Assembly (NCBI GenBank): GCA_039030075.1
Contig: JBCCEW010000003.1
Span: 248,001-312,000, forward strand
Reading direction: 5' to 3'
Length of the DNA stretch: 64,000 nucleotides
Source: Myxococcota bacterium
GTDB lineage: Bacteria; Myxococcota_A; UBA9160; SMWR01
Shown here: positions 43,638 through 52,085 of the stretch, one piece after another
Position numbering within the stretch: position 1 is the stretch's first letter
How the letters are laid out: every line of letters begins with the position of its first letter
Translations under genes and position numbers: made by a program
The notes under the pieces: model-generated
What the model saw: only the letters and a program-made list of their open reading frames with translations
What the model was told of the DNA's origin: nothing
The model's database searches: none

Positions 43638-44500
43638 TCGGACCTCTTCCCGGTGAACCTCCGCCAGCCAGAGCGCTGGCGGGCACGCCGCCGGTCGCGA
43701 GCCGACAGGATCTCGCGCGCCGCCCGTCCGACGTGGGCGCGCTCCACCTGTTGGGACCCTTCAGCATAGCCTGCGAGCAAAGCGCGGTCTGCGAGCAGGT
43801 TGACCAGCCGCGGGACCCCGCGCGAACGCCGGCGAAGCTCGCGCAACGCCCCGGCGCTGAACACCTTTCCGTTGCGGCCCGACGCCACCTTGAGACGGTG
43901 CAGCACGTACTCGGCCGCCTCCTGGGACGACAGCGGCGCCAGCTGCCAGCGTACCCCGATGCGTTGTCGAAGCTGGCGCAGCTCGGGCCGATCGAGCATC
44001 GCGTCGAGTTCGGGCTGACCGAAGAGCACGATCTGCAACAGCTTCTCGGTCGAGGTCTCCAGGTTCGAGAGCATGCGCAGCTCTTCGAGGGTCGACACGG
44101 GCAGGTTCTGCGCCTCGTCGACGATCAACAGGACGCGACGTCGCTCGCGGCTCGCGTCGAGGAGGAACCGGTTCAGCCGATCGAGCAGTTCGGCGCGCGA
44201 GCCTTCGGTGGGAAGCGCCAGCTCGCGGTGAATCGCTTGCAAGAGCTCGAGTCGCGAGAGCTGGGGGTTGAACAGGTAGGCGATCTCGGCGTTCGGTCCG
44301 AGACGCTCGAGCAGCGTCCGACACAGGGTCGTCTTGCCCGTGCCGACCTCGCCCGTCACGGCGATGAAGCCCTCGCCCTGCTCGATGCCATAGAGCAGGT
44401 GCGCCAGGGCTTCCCGATGCGACGACGAGAGGAACAGGTACCGCGGGTCGGGCGTGAGCGAGAAGGGCTTCTCGCGGAGACCGAAGTGGCGCGTGTACAT
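43634..44500 (-). CDS. gspA: GspA/ExeA-like AAA ATPase
   Basis: The 288-residue protein opens MYTRHFGLREKPFSLTPDPR, the usual ExeA start. It has Walker A GEVGTGKT (50-57), Walker B VLLIVDEAQ, and the SRGVPRLVNLLADRALL sensor region. It lacks the long C-terminal peptidoglycan-binding domain of E. coli/Aeromonas GspA, so this may be a cytoplasmic-domain-only form. It works with the adjacent GspB. Confidence 0.9.
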   Translation of the reverse strand: MYTRHFGLREKPFSLTPDPRYLFLSSSHREALAHLLYGIEQGEGFIAVTGEVGTGKTTLCRTLLERLGPNAEIAYLFNPQLSRLELLQAIHRELALPTEGSRAELLDRLNRFLLDASRERRRVLLIVDEAQNLPVSTLEELRMLSNLETSTEKLLQIVLFGQPELDAMLDRPELRQLRQRIGVRWQLAPLSSQEAAEYVLHRLKVASGRNGKVFSAGALRELRRRSRGVPRLVNLLADRALLAGYAEGSQQVERAHVGRAAREILSARDRRRARQRSGWRRFTGKRSE

Positions 44501-44605
44501 CAGCACCACTCCCGCTGGCTGGGTGCCGGGAATCGGACGCGGGCGTGCGGCTGCGGGCGAACGCGTTGGATGCGTCCGTCCGCGGCAGCGAAGGCGTCGA
44601 CCTCC

Positions 44606-46471
44606 CTAGAGGTTGACGCGGGTCTTCGCCTGGGTGTCGCCGTCGCGCAATGCGGGTTCGGTCGCCTTGTCTTCGTCAGCACGGCTCATCGTGCGCAGAG
44701 CGCGCTGGGTCCGGGCGATCGCAGCGCGCTGCACGCGCAGCTCCTCACTCTGGGCGGCTACCTGGCGCTCGAGCTTCTCGCGCGCCTCATTCGCTTCTTC
44801 GAGCTTCGCTTCCATCGCCTGCATGCGGCGCTCGAACTCCTGGAACATGCGGGACATGTCGGCATCCGGCGCGGCCGAGCCACCCATCACCGGGGGCGGC
44901 GTCGTCGGGGACGGAGCCATCGTCGGGTCGGCGGGCAGATCCATGTCTTGGTTCATCATCGGGGCATCTCCCAGGGAGGAATCATCTGCGGCGGCATCCA
45001 TGTCGCCGAACAGGGAATCGGTTTCTTCGACCGTGGGTTCCGCGCTCGGGGCGGACATGTCCACGGCAGGCGGCGCCTCACGGAGCGCCGGGGCTTCGGG
45101 TTCGACCACCGGCGGCGCGATCGGCTCGGCGACCGGCTCCGGCGTGGCTTCCGCCGGCTCGAAGGGAGCCGGGGCATCGAAGAGATCATCACTGGCAGCC
45201 GCGAGGGGCGCGGTGTCGGCCACCGGCTCGGGCTCGGGCATCGTGAACGGCTCGGGCGTCTCGGTCGCGGCGGGAGCGACGGGCTCCGGCATCGGCTCGC
45301 CCATCGAGAAGCCGTCGGTCGGGATCCGACCCATGTCTTCGCTGGCCGCGTCGGTGTCGCCGAAGGCATCGGAGATCGCGGTGACGTCCGAGTCGTTGGG
45401 CAACGCGCGGCGTCGGCGTGCCATCAGGAATCCACCCACGCCCAGGGTCACCAGCACACCGGCGATGACGGCCATCGCGGTCGGGCTGCTCAGGCGCTCG
45501 GCCCAGCTCGGCTCGGCCGGCGCGGCGGGCATCTCGGCGTGTCGCGGCGTCGTCGACGCCGGCTTCGGAGCGGGCGTCTTCGCCACCGGCTTCGCAACGG
45601 GAGCGGTCGGCGTGATCTCCGGGTGACCGGGGATCGTGTTCATCTCGGGAGCCGGCTGCTTCGTGGTGCGCGGATCGGTCGGCTTGGCGGCGGTCGGCGT
45701 TTCGGCCTTGGCCACCGCCTTGGGCTTGGCTTCCGGCGCAGGCGTCTTCGCGACGGGTGCGACCGGGGTCTTCACGGGTTCGGGCTTCGGCTCGGGCTTC
45801 GCCTGCGGCGTGGTCTTCGCCACGGGGGCGACGGGCTTGGGCTCGGGCTGCTTCGCGAGCGGCGGCTTCGGCGCAGGCTTTGCGGCCGGCTTCGCAGCGG
45901 GCTTCGGCTTCGGCGTCTCGGCCTTGGCGGTCGGCTTCGGCGCGGGCTTCGCGGTCGGCTTGGGCGCCGGCTTCGGCGTCGCCTTCGCGGTCTGCTTCGG
46001 TGCGGCCTTCGGCTTCGGGGCCGGCTTCTTCGCGACGGGCTTCGGCTTCGGCTTCGCCGCGGGCGTCGCCACCGGCTCCGGCCGCATCAGGTCGAGGACG
46101 ATCCGCGGCGGGTTCGCCAGGATCATCTCCTGCAGGCGCAGGTTCGACTTGTGGAGATCGATCTCGGCGACGGCGCGCGAGCCCGCCTGGAGCTTCATCC
46201 GCTTGACGTCGCCGCTGACGGGCACCTCGCGGGCAGCGGAGGCCGCTTCGACGGTGACGCGCAGCGCCGGCGTCGTGCCGGAGACCTTCTCGACGCGGTA
46301 GCCGGCGGCTCGGTCGAGCTCGAAGACGATGCGCGTGAACTTCGCGTGCTCACCCACCCGCACGCGCATCACCTGGGCCGCGAAGGCCGGGAGCGCGGTG
46401 GCCACGACGATCCCGACGACGAGCAGCGCCGCGAAGCGGCTGCGCAGGATCTGGGTGGTGAGACGAATCAT
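44606..46471 (-). CDS. AMIN-domain membrane protein with Lys/Pro-rich linker and C-terminal coiled coil
   Basis: The 621-residue protein has a signal peptide (to about 31, ending AFAA), an AMIN domain (about 32-125; MRVRVGEHAKFTRIVFELD and NPPRIVLDLMRP), and a 200-residue Lys/Pro/Ala linker. A membrane helix follows (about 330-350, MAVIAGVLVTLGVGGFLM). After it come an acidic Pro/Asp/Glu-rich cytoplasmic part and a coiled coil (MSRMFQEFERRMQAMEAKL onwards, to about 600). AMIN domains bind peptidoglycan and are found in PilQ and AmiC. The layout recalls FimV. With gspA and gspB next door, it may help position a secretion or pilus complex (inference). Confidence 0.82.
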   Translation of the reverse strand: MIRLTTQILRSRFAALLVVGIVVATALPAFAAQVMRVRVGEHAKFTRIVFELDRAAGYRVEKVSGTTPALRVTVEAASAAREVPVSGDVKRMKLQAGSRAVAEIDLHKSNLRLQEMILANPPRIVLDLMRPEPVATPAAKPKPKPVAKKPAPKPKAAPKQTAKATPKPAPKPTAKPAPKPTAKAETPKPKPAAKPAAKPAPKPPLAKQPEPKPVAPVAKTTPQAKPEPKPEPVKTPVAPVAKTPAPEAKPKAVAKAETPTAAKPTDPRTTKQPAPEMNTIPGHPEITPTAPVAKPVAKTPAPKPASTTPRHAEMPAAPAEPSWAERLSSPTAMAVIAGVLVTLGVGGFLMARRRRALPNDSDVTAISDAFGDTDAASEDMGRIPTDGFSMGEPMPEPVAPAATETPEPFTMPEPEPVADTAPLAAASDDLFDAPAPFEPAEATPEPVAEPIAPPVVEPEAPALREAPPAVDMSAPSAEPTVEETDSLFGDMDAAADDSSLGDAPMMNQDMDLPADPTMAPSPTTPPPVMGGSAAPDADMSRMFQEFERRMQAMEAKLEEANEAREKLERQVAAQSEELRVQRAAIARTQRALRTMSRADEDKATEPALRDGDTQAKTRVNL

Positions 46472-46691
46472 GGTCCGGGTGGGACTCCTGAGACGAGGGA
46501 ACTCATCCCTCTGCGTGCAGCGTATCGGCAACCAGCCAGCAGCGCTTGACCGGGTTTCTGGGCCGCCTCCGCATTTTCGCGGCCTTTCGCCGAGGGGGTT
46601 TTGCCCCGAGACGAGCGGAGGAGACGTACTGGGTGAGCGCAGGGGACGGGCACGGCGCTTTGCCCCTTAAGGATAGGAACGCCGAGCGTCC

Positions 46692-47471
46692 TCAGGCCGG
46701 CGGATGCAGCAGCGCCCCGATCTGATCGAGTGCCTCGGCGATGCGCGGCCCGTACCAGGACACGAGCGTCCCATCCAGGCAGTGGATGCGACCCTCCTGC
46801 GCCGCCGGGATGTCGAGCCGGGCGAGCTCGCTGGCATCGGCCAACCCGAAGGCGTACGGCTCATCGGGCAGAAGGATCACCTCGGGTTGGCTCGCGACGA
46901 TCTCCGACTCTTCGACGATCGGGTAGCGGCGCTCGGTCCTTGCCGCGAAGACGTTCACACCGCCGCAGACCCCGAGCAGATCGTCGGCGTACGTGTCGCT
47001 GCCGACCGCCATCCACGGACGCTTCCAGATCGGACAGAACACGCGCGTGGGATTTGGCACCTGCAGGGCGCGCCGCGCCTGGAAGGCGTCTCGCACCCGG
47101 GCGAGTACCGTGTTCCCCGAAGCCTCGGGCGCGCCCAACCCCGCGATCTCCTCGAGGAGCCCGATCGCCTGCTCCACTGTGCGCGGGTAGGTCACCCAGA
47201 CGGGAAGCCCCGCTTCCCGCAGTCGTTCGACATCGCGCTCGCGGTTCTCCTCGCGGTTGGCAATCACCAGATCCGGTGAGAGCTCCCGGATCCGTGCGAG
47301 ATCCGGATTCTTCGTGCCGCCCACCTTGGGGAGTGCAGCCACCGCTTCCGCCGGGTGCACACACCAATCGGTCACCCCGACGACCCGCGCCCCGAGCCCG
47401 AGCGCGAACAGGGCTTCGCTGAGACTGGGAACGAGAGAGACGATGCGCTGCGCCTCGGACGCGGGCCTCAT
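46692..47471 (-). CDS. BtuF-like periplasmic-binding-fold protein (no signal peptide)
   Basis: The 259-residue protein has the helical-backbone binding fold: IVSLVPSLSEALFALGLGARVVGVTDWCVHPAEA, LSPDLVIANREENRERD, and a late PEVILLPDEPYAFG. These are typical of cobalamin/iron-complex binding proteins. There is no export signal at the ATG, which overlaps the ArsA stop (ATGA). The upstream in-frame sequence is not a signal peptide either. It may work in the cytoplasm or be a cobalamin-processing sensor. No btuCD genes are visible. Confidence 0.82.
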   Translation of the reverse strand: MRPASEAQRIVSLVPSLSEALFALGLGARVVGVTDWCVHPAEAVAALPKVGGTKNPDLARIRELSPDLVIANREENRERDVERLREAGLPVWVTYPRTVEQAIGLLEEIAGLGAPEASGNTVLARVRDAFQARRALQVPNPTRVFCPIWKRPWMAVGSDTYADDLLGVCGGVNVFAARTERRYPIVEESEIVASQPEVILLPDEPYAFGLADASELARLDIPAAQEGRIHCLDGTLVSWYGPRIAEALDQIGALLHPPA

Positions 47472-48634
47472 GCCTCCGCCGCTCCAAGGGAGACGTCGAG
47501 CACGCCGTCGCGCCACTCGGTCGCATGGATCGCGAGATCCGCCATCGAAGCGGGCAGGGCGATCCGGCGCTCGAAGTCGCGCACGCTTACGACCAGGTCC
47601 TCCCCCCGCAGCCACACGTCCCACTCTTCGTCGGGAACGGCGCCCAGCGCGATCTCGAGGTGGTGCACGTCCGCCTCGCTGCGGAAGCGCACCGGCGGCC
47701 GGTCCACGAACCGGGACGCGGGGTCGCGCGTGCCGTAGAGGGCGAGGCCCAGCTCACGGAGGGCAGAGGCTCCGATCGGCTCTTCCGCCCGGAGTGGCGC
47801 TTCGAAGATCGGCAGTGGGAAGCCCGCTTCGATCTGCGCGCACTGCTCGCGCTCCCGCTCCCGTTGGCGCGCGAACGCGGGGGTGCTCAGCTCGGCGGGC
47901 AGTCCGCGGTTCACGAGCACCGCGTCGCACGCCACTCCGTACAGCGACAGGTAGGCAAAGGTGCGGCGGGTCTCCTCGACGACGACCCGCGCCGGGTTGA
48001 CGACCAGCCGGGCCTGGCTCCGCTCGGGGTCGGTGAGCAGCTGCCGCACCGCCTCGACCTGTTCGGTCAGCGCTTCGAAGGCGTCGAAGACGTGCTCGGG
48101 GGCGACGAAGTTGCCGGCCCCGAGTCGCTCGGCGACTGGGCGCATCGCGCGCGCGGCGCGGCGCTTCCAATCCCACAGCCCTCCCATCAACACGCGCAGC
48201 ACGTCGGGTAGTCGGAGCAGCCGGAGGTTCGCCGCAGTGGGAGCGCAGTCGACGATGCAGAGATCGTGGGCGCCGGTGGACGCGGCTTCGTGAATCGCGC
48301 GTAGCGAGACCCACTCCTCGAGTCCCGGCCAGACGAGCAGCTCCTCGGCGACGAGGTGATCTTCCTGGAAGAGCAGGGCGCGCAGCCAGGTCTCGATGGC
48401 TTCCCAGGAGCGGTCGAGTTCGGCGAGCGTCGAGACCTCCTGGGCCACGACCTTCGGCGCCACTTCGACGGGCTGGGGGCCGACGGGTCGGGCCAGCGCG
48501 TCGGAGAGGCTGTGGGCCGCGTCGGTGGAGATCACGCAGCAGCGGTGGCCGTGCTCGGCTGCGGCCAACGCCGTCGCCAACGCGAGGCTCGTCTTCCCGA
48601 CCCCGCCCTTTCCCGCGAACAGCAGGACCCGCAC
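47468..48634 (-). CDS. ArsA/GET3-like ATPase (copy 1)
   Basis: The 388-residue protein begins VRVLLFAGKGGVGKTS; residues 8-15 are the deviant Walker A with the signature Lys of the ArsA/MinD class. It has ISTDAAHSLSDAL (switch I), VDCAPTAANLRLLRLPD (switch II), and a C-terminal beta-rich extension (about 320-388) seen in cyanobacterial/myxobacterial ArsA homologues. No arsB or arsenic operon is present, so a GET3-like chaperone role is plausible. The GTG start overlaps the stop of copy 2 (TAGTG). Confidence 0.88.
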   Translation of the reverse strand: MRVLLFAGKGGVGKTSLALATALAAAEHGHRCCVISTDAAHSLSDALARPVGPQPVEVAPKVVAQEVSTLAELDRSWEAIETWLRALLFQEDHLVAEELLVWPGLEEWVSLRAIHEAASTGAHDLCIVDCAPTAANLRLLRLPDVLRVLMGGLWDWKRRAARAMRPVAERLGAGNFVAPEHVFDAFEALTEQVEAVRQLLTDPERSQARLVVNPARVVVEETRRTFAYLSLYGVACDAVLVNRGLPAELSTPAFARQREREREQCAQIEAGFPLPIFEAPLRAEEPIGASALRELGLALYGTRDPASRFVDRPPVRFRSEADVHHLEIALGAVPDEEWDVWLRGEDLVVSVRDFERRIALPASMADLAIHATEWRDGVLDVSLGAAEA

Positions 48635-49815
48635 TAGCCGCCGGCCTCGCTGCGCGCGAAGCGCACGTGGAGCATGTCGTCTTCGATGCGTGCCGCCGCC
48701 AACGCCAGGCCCGCGTAACGACGCGGGAGCTTCAGCGCGCGGCGCCGCGCGGGCGTCGTGATCACGAGATCGTCGGCCACGCGAGCGACATCGAGACGGC
48801 TCGCGTCGGTGGCGGGAGCCGGAACGCGCACCCAGTAGTCCCCACCCTCGCGCTCGAAACGCACGCGCGGCGCCGAGCACAGCCTGGCCGCCGGGTCATG
48901 CTGCTCGAAGAGCGCGGCCGCGTAGGCTTCCAGGGCCACGCGTCCGGTGACCTCCTCGGGCTGGAGGAAGCCGTGGAGGACCGGAAGCGGTGCGAAATGG
49001 GCGGCGATCTCGCGCGCGCGCTCGGACTGGGCTGCCCAACGCTCGCGGAACAGCGGCTCGTGTGCCGCCTCCTCGGGAAGCAGCCGATTCAACACGACCG
49101 CATCGCAAGGCACCTCGAAGAGCGCGAGCTCGGTATAGGCCCGACGGGCTTCATCGATCACCAGTCGCTCGGGCGTGACCACCAGACGCACGGAGGTGTC
49201 CGGGCCGGTGATCCTGGCCTGCAGCGCCGCCAGCTTGCGGTACACGAGGGCCTCGGTCTCGGTGAAGACCCCGTCGTCGGGGACCGGCGCCCCGAGCCAG
49301 CGCTGCGCCATGGGGCCTGCGACGCCCATCAACGCTGCCGCGATCCGCAGCACGTGCCGGCCCATTCCACGCGCGACGTCGGGCAGCGTCGCCAGGCGCA
49401 ACGCCACGTCGGTGGGGGCACAGTCGAGGATCAGCTGGTCGTAGTCGCCGCTCGCGGCGAAGGCTTCGACGGCGAAGAGCGTCGTGAGCTCTTCGACGCC
49501 CGGCAGCATCGCGAGCTCTTCTGCCACGGCGCCTTCGATGCCGTGGTGGTGAAACGTGCGGAGCAGGAAGTCGCGAACGCGACCCCAGTGACGTGCGCTC
49601 TCGACGCGCGCGTCGATCTCGAGCGCGAACAGCTGGGGCGCAACTTCGCGGGGCTCGGGTCCGAGCCGCTCTTCGAGGACGTCCCCGAGGCTGTGCGCAG
49701 CGTCGGCAGACGCAACCAACGTACGGCACCCGCGCTGCGCGGAGAGCGCAGCAGCCGCTGCCGCGGTGGTCGTCTTACCGACACCACCCTTGCCGGTATA
49801 CAGCACGAGCCTCAC
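48634..49815 (-). CDS. ArsA/GET3-like ATPase (copy 2)
   Basis: The 393-residue paralogue has VLYTGKGGVGKTT, ASADAAHSLGDVL and ILDCAPTDVALRLATLPD. Unlike E. coli ArsA, which fuses two ATPase halves, the two halves are here separate coupled genes. The C-terminus (RVRFEREGGDYWVRVP onwards) is an alpha-crystallin-like beta domain, as known in bacterial Get3 homologues with two domains (inference). GTG start; the zinc-ribbon gene ends 12 bases upstream. Confidence 0.88.
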   Translation of the reverse strand: MRLVLYTGKGGVGKTTTAAAAAALSAQRGCRTLVASADAAHSLGDVLEERLGPEPREVAPQLFALEIDARVESARHWGRVRDFLLRTFHHHGIEGAVAEELAMLPGVEELTTLFAVEAFAASGDYDQLILDCAPTDVALRLATLPDVARGMGRHVLRIAAALMGVAGPMAQRWLGAPVPDDGVFTETEALVYRKLAALQARITGPDTSVRLVVTPERLVIDEARRAYTELALFEVPCDAVVLNRLLPEEAAHEPLFRERWAAQSERAREIAAHFAPLPVLHGFLQPEEVTGRVALEAYAAALFEQHDPAARLCSAPRVRFEREGGDYWVRVPAPATDASRLDVARVADDLVITTPARRRALKLPRRYAGLALAAARIEDDMLHVRFARSEAGG

Positions 49816-49827
49816 GGCTCGACGGTA

Positions 49828-50211
49828 TCACGCCGCGCTGGCGACCTCCGACAGCGGGGTCGTGCCGGCCCGCACGGTTCGGACGCTGCGCACGAGGGGG
49901 CGCGCATACGCCTCGGTCCAGCGGTGGTCGCAGTGATCGCAGGCGCCCAGCAAGAGCACGTGGGCCTCGTTGGCCGCCGGCGAGACGTCGACCTCGTCGA
50001 GGGTGACGCGGTGCGATCCGCACACAGCGCAGTGGGGCGCCGTCGATGCGCCCGAGGTGCTGCGCCAGACGTCTCCACCGACGTCGGCGCGGCGCTCGAT
50101 CGAGCGATCCGACGTGCGCGGGTCGAGGCCTTCCTGCTCCAGGCGGTCGAACCCGTCCCGGCGGTCGAGCTGTTCTCGTCGTTCGCGATCGTTTCGATGG
50201 ACTCGCGGCAT
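49828..50211 (-). CDS. small zinc-ribbon protein
   Basis: The 127-residue protein has a strong ribosome-binding site (GGAGG, eight bases before the ATG), which supports it as a gene. The N-terminal half is charged (RNDRERREQLDRRD). The C-terminal half contains two Cys pairs, CAVC and CDHC, 29 residues apart, consistent with a zinc ribbon (APHCAVCGSHRV and GACDHCDHRW). It opens the operon with the two ArsA-like ATPases. A role in substrate handover is only a guess. Confidence 0.7.
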   Translation of the reverse strand: MPRVHRNDRERREQLDRRDGFDRLEQEGLDPRTSDRSIERRADVGGDVWRSTSGASTAPHCAVCGSHRVTLDEVDVSPAANEAHVLLLGACDHCDHRWTEAYARPLVRSVRTVRAGTTPLSEVASAA

Positions 50212-50370
50212 CCGATGGTCCTCCTCCGCACCCCTTGGTGAGTCTCAGGAAACCGAAGCCACGTGACACATCCGGTCACGCCCTCGGGGACATCAGACGA
50301 TTCTGTCCGGGCACGGAACGCTGCGTCTCGATACGATCCGGCTCGGAACCCCACGCCGAGGAGACCCCCC

Positions 50371-51384
50371 ATGCGCGTCGGCATCATTCTCACAGCGGGC
50401 ACTGCCCGCGGCGATCTCGACCTCGCCGTGCGCGCCGAAGCGGCGGGCTTCGACGGCGTCTACACGATCGAGTTCTTCAACCGCCACGGCTACGTCCCCC
50501 TCGGAGCCATCGCCCAGGCCACCTCGCGGGTGCGGATCGGAACGGGTATCGCGAACGCCTTCACCCGCAGCCCGTTGCTCCACGCCAGCGCCGCGATGGA
50601 TCTCGACGAGCTCTCCGAGGGTCGCATGGTGCTCGGCCTGGGCAGCGCGACGCGGCGCATGAACGAAGACTGGTACGACGTGCGCTTCTCGGCACCCGCG
50701 CCCCGGATGCGCGAGCTCGTCGAGCTATTGCGGGCCGCCTTCGCGGCCAGCGACGGCGTAGGCTTCGAATGGGAGGGCGCGCACTGGCAGCTCAAGGTGC
50801 CGATCTACTCGCGACCCGGCGCGGTGCGCAGTGACATCCCGATCTGGATCGCCGCCGTGAACCGCGGAATGATCGCGGCCGCTGGCGCCGTCGCCGACGG
50901 ACTCGTCGGCCACCCCATCGCCACGCGTCGCTGGCATCGGGAAGTCACGCTCCCCGGCTTGCGCAAGGCCGAGGCCGCGGCGGGCCGCGACGAAGGCGCC
51001 TGTCGCCTCGCGCCCTACGTACTCACGTCGATTCAGGAAGACCGCGCCCTCGCAATCCAGGACGCGAAGAACCAGATCGGCTTCTACTTCACGACCGGCC
51101 TCTACCACACCATCCTCGACTTGCACGGCATGCGCGAAGTCGGCGAAGCCTGCCGCGCCGCGCTCAAGAAGATGGACACGAAGGCCATGGCGGAAGCCAT
51201 CCCCGATGCGCTCGTCGACGAGGTCGCGATCGCCTGCACACCGGACGAAGCCGTCGACCGACTCACCCAGTGGAAGGACCTCACCGAGGATCCCCTGCTC
51301 TACGCGCCGAGCGTCGGTGTACCGCGGGAACGCCTCGAGCAGAACCACGCCGCGACCCTCGACCTGTTCGCGAGCGCCACGTGA
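50371..51384 (+). CDS. luciferase-like (LLM class) oxidoreductase
   Basis: The 337-residue TIM barrel opens MRVGIILTAGTARGDLDLAV. It has VRIGTGIANAFTRSPLLHA, LSEGRMVLGLGSATRRMNEDWY, and IPIWIAAVNRGMIAAAGAVADGLVGHPI, matching F420-dependent LLM oxidoreductases such as those in mycobacteria and Binatota. GAGGAG lies eight bases before the ATG. It is the first of four genes coupled by GTGA/ATGA overlaps. Confidence 0.88.
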   Translation: MRVGIILTAGTARGDLDLAVRAEAAGFDGVYTIEFFNRHGYVPLGAIAQATSRVRIGTGIANAFTRSPLLHASAAMDLDELSEGRMVLGLGSATRRMNEDWYDVRFSAPAPRMRELVELLRAAFAASDGVGFEWEGAHWQLKVPIYSRPGAVRSDIPIWIAAVNRGMIAAAGAVADGLVGHPIATRRWHREVTLPGLRKAEAAAGRDEGACRLAPYVLTSIQEDRALAIQDAKNQIGFYFTTGLYHTILDLHGMREVGEACRAALKKMDTKAMAEAIPDALVDEVAIACTPDEAVDRLTQWKDLTEDPLLYAPSVGVPRERLEQNHAATLDLFASAT

Positions 51385-52085
51385 GCGAGGAGCAGGACCG
51401 GTTCGAGGAGCCGTACGACGTCCGCAAGGAAGAACCCGGCAAGTGGGACCAGAAGCGTCGGCTCGCCGACGCCATGCGTCTGGTGATCGAGCGGTTGGTC
51501 TCGAGCGACGCGCCCGAGGCCGAGCTGTCGCGCGCGGCCGACGCGCTGGAGCAGTACGCCGACAACCTCGCCACCCACCCACGCCTGAAGTATGTCCACG
51601 GCTACGCCGAGAGCGCGAACGCCGGGGACACCTCGGCCTTCTTCGACCGCAGCCCGATGATCGGCCTGGCGAACCCGCTGGCTCCACCCGTGCGCCTCGG
51701 ACGCACCGGCGACACCACCGCCGAGGGACGCGTGACCTTCGGATCGGCCTACGAAGGCCCGCCCGGACACGTCCACGGCGGCTACGTCGCGGCAGCCTTC
51801 GACGAGGTACTGGGCTTCGTGCAATCGCTCTCGGGGCGCCCCGGGATGACGGGGACCCTGACGGTCCGCTATCGCAAACCCACACCGCTCCACACCGAGC
51901 TGCGCTTCGAGGCCGAGTACCTGCGCGCCGAAGGTCGGAAGCTCTTCACCGAAGCGCGCGTGCTCGCCGACGGGGTGCTGTGCGCCGAAGCCGAGGGCAT
52001 CTTCGTCTCGATGGAACGCGAACGCTTCGCCGTGCTCGAAGCAGTGCGGGCCGAGCGCGAGGCGGCCCGGGACGACTCCGAGTGA
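51381..52085 (+). CDS. PaaI-like thioesterase
   Basis: The 234-residue protein has an N-terminal charged helical segment (about 1-60) and a hotdog domain (about 90-220) with GPPGHVHGGYVAAAFDEVLG, the PaaI/4HBT active-site region. The predicted role is hydrolysis of acyl-CoA thioesters. The GTG start overlaps the LLM stop by four bases, and the stop overlaps the next GTG. Confidence 0.88.
   Translation: MSEEQDRFEEPYDVRKEEPGKWDQKRRLADAMRLVIERLVSSDAPEAELSRAADALEQYADNLATHPRLKYVHGYAESANAGDTSAFFDRSPMIGLANPLAPPVRLGRTGDTTAEGRVTFGSAYEGPPGHVHGGYVAAAFDEVLGFVQSLSGRPGMTGTLTVRYRKPTPLHTELRFEAEYLRAEGRKLFTEARVLADGVLCAEAEGIFVSMERERFAVLEAVRAEREAARDDSE

Noticed and set aside
43733-46549. 938-codon plus-strand frame
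   Set aside because: It is antisense to gspA and the AMIN gene, with highly biased Arg/Gly/Leu content, a shadow frame.
46546-46551. TTGACC, a possible -35 on the plus strand
   Set aside because: No -10 at 16-18 bases and no plus-strand gene follows.
46600-46616. GGGG-TTTTG-CCCC hairpin near 46.6 kb
   Set aside because: Weak stem and no T-run on either strand. It is not accepted as a terminator of the AMIN or BtuF-like genes.
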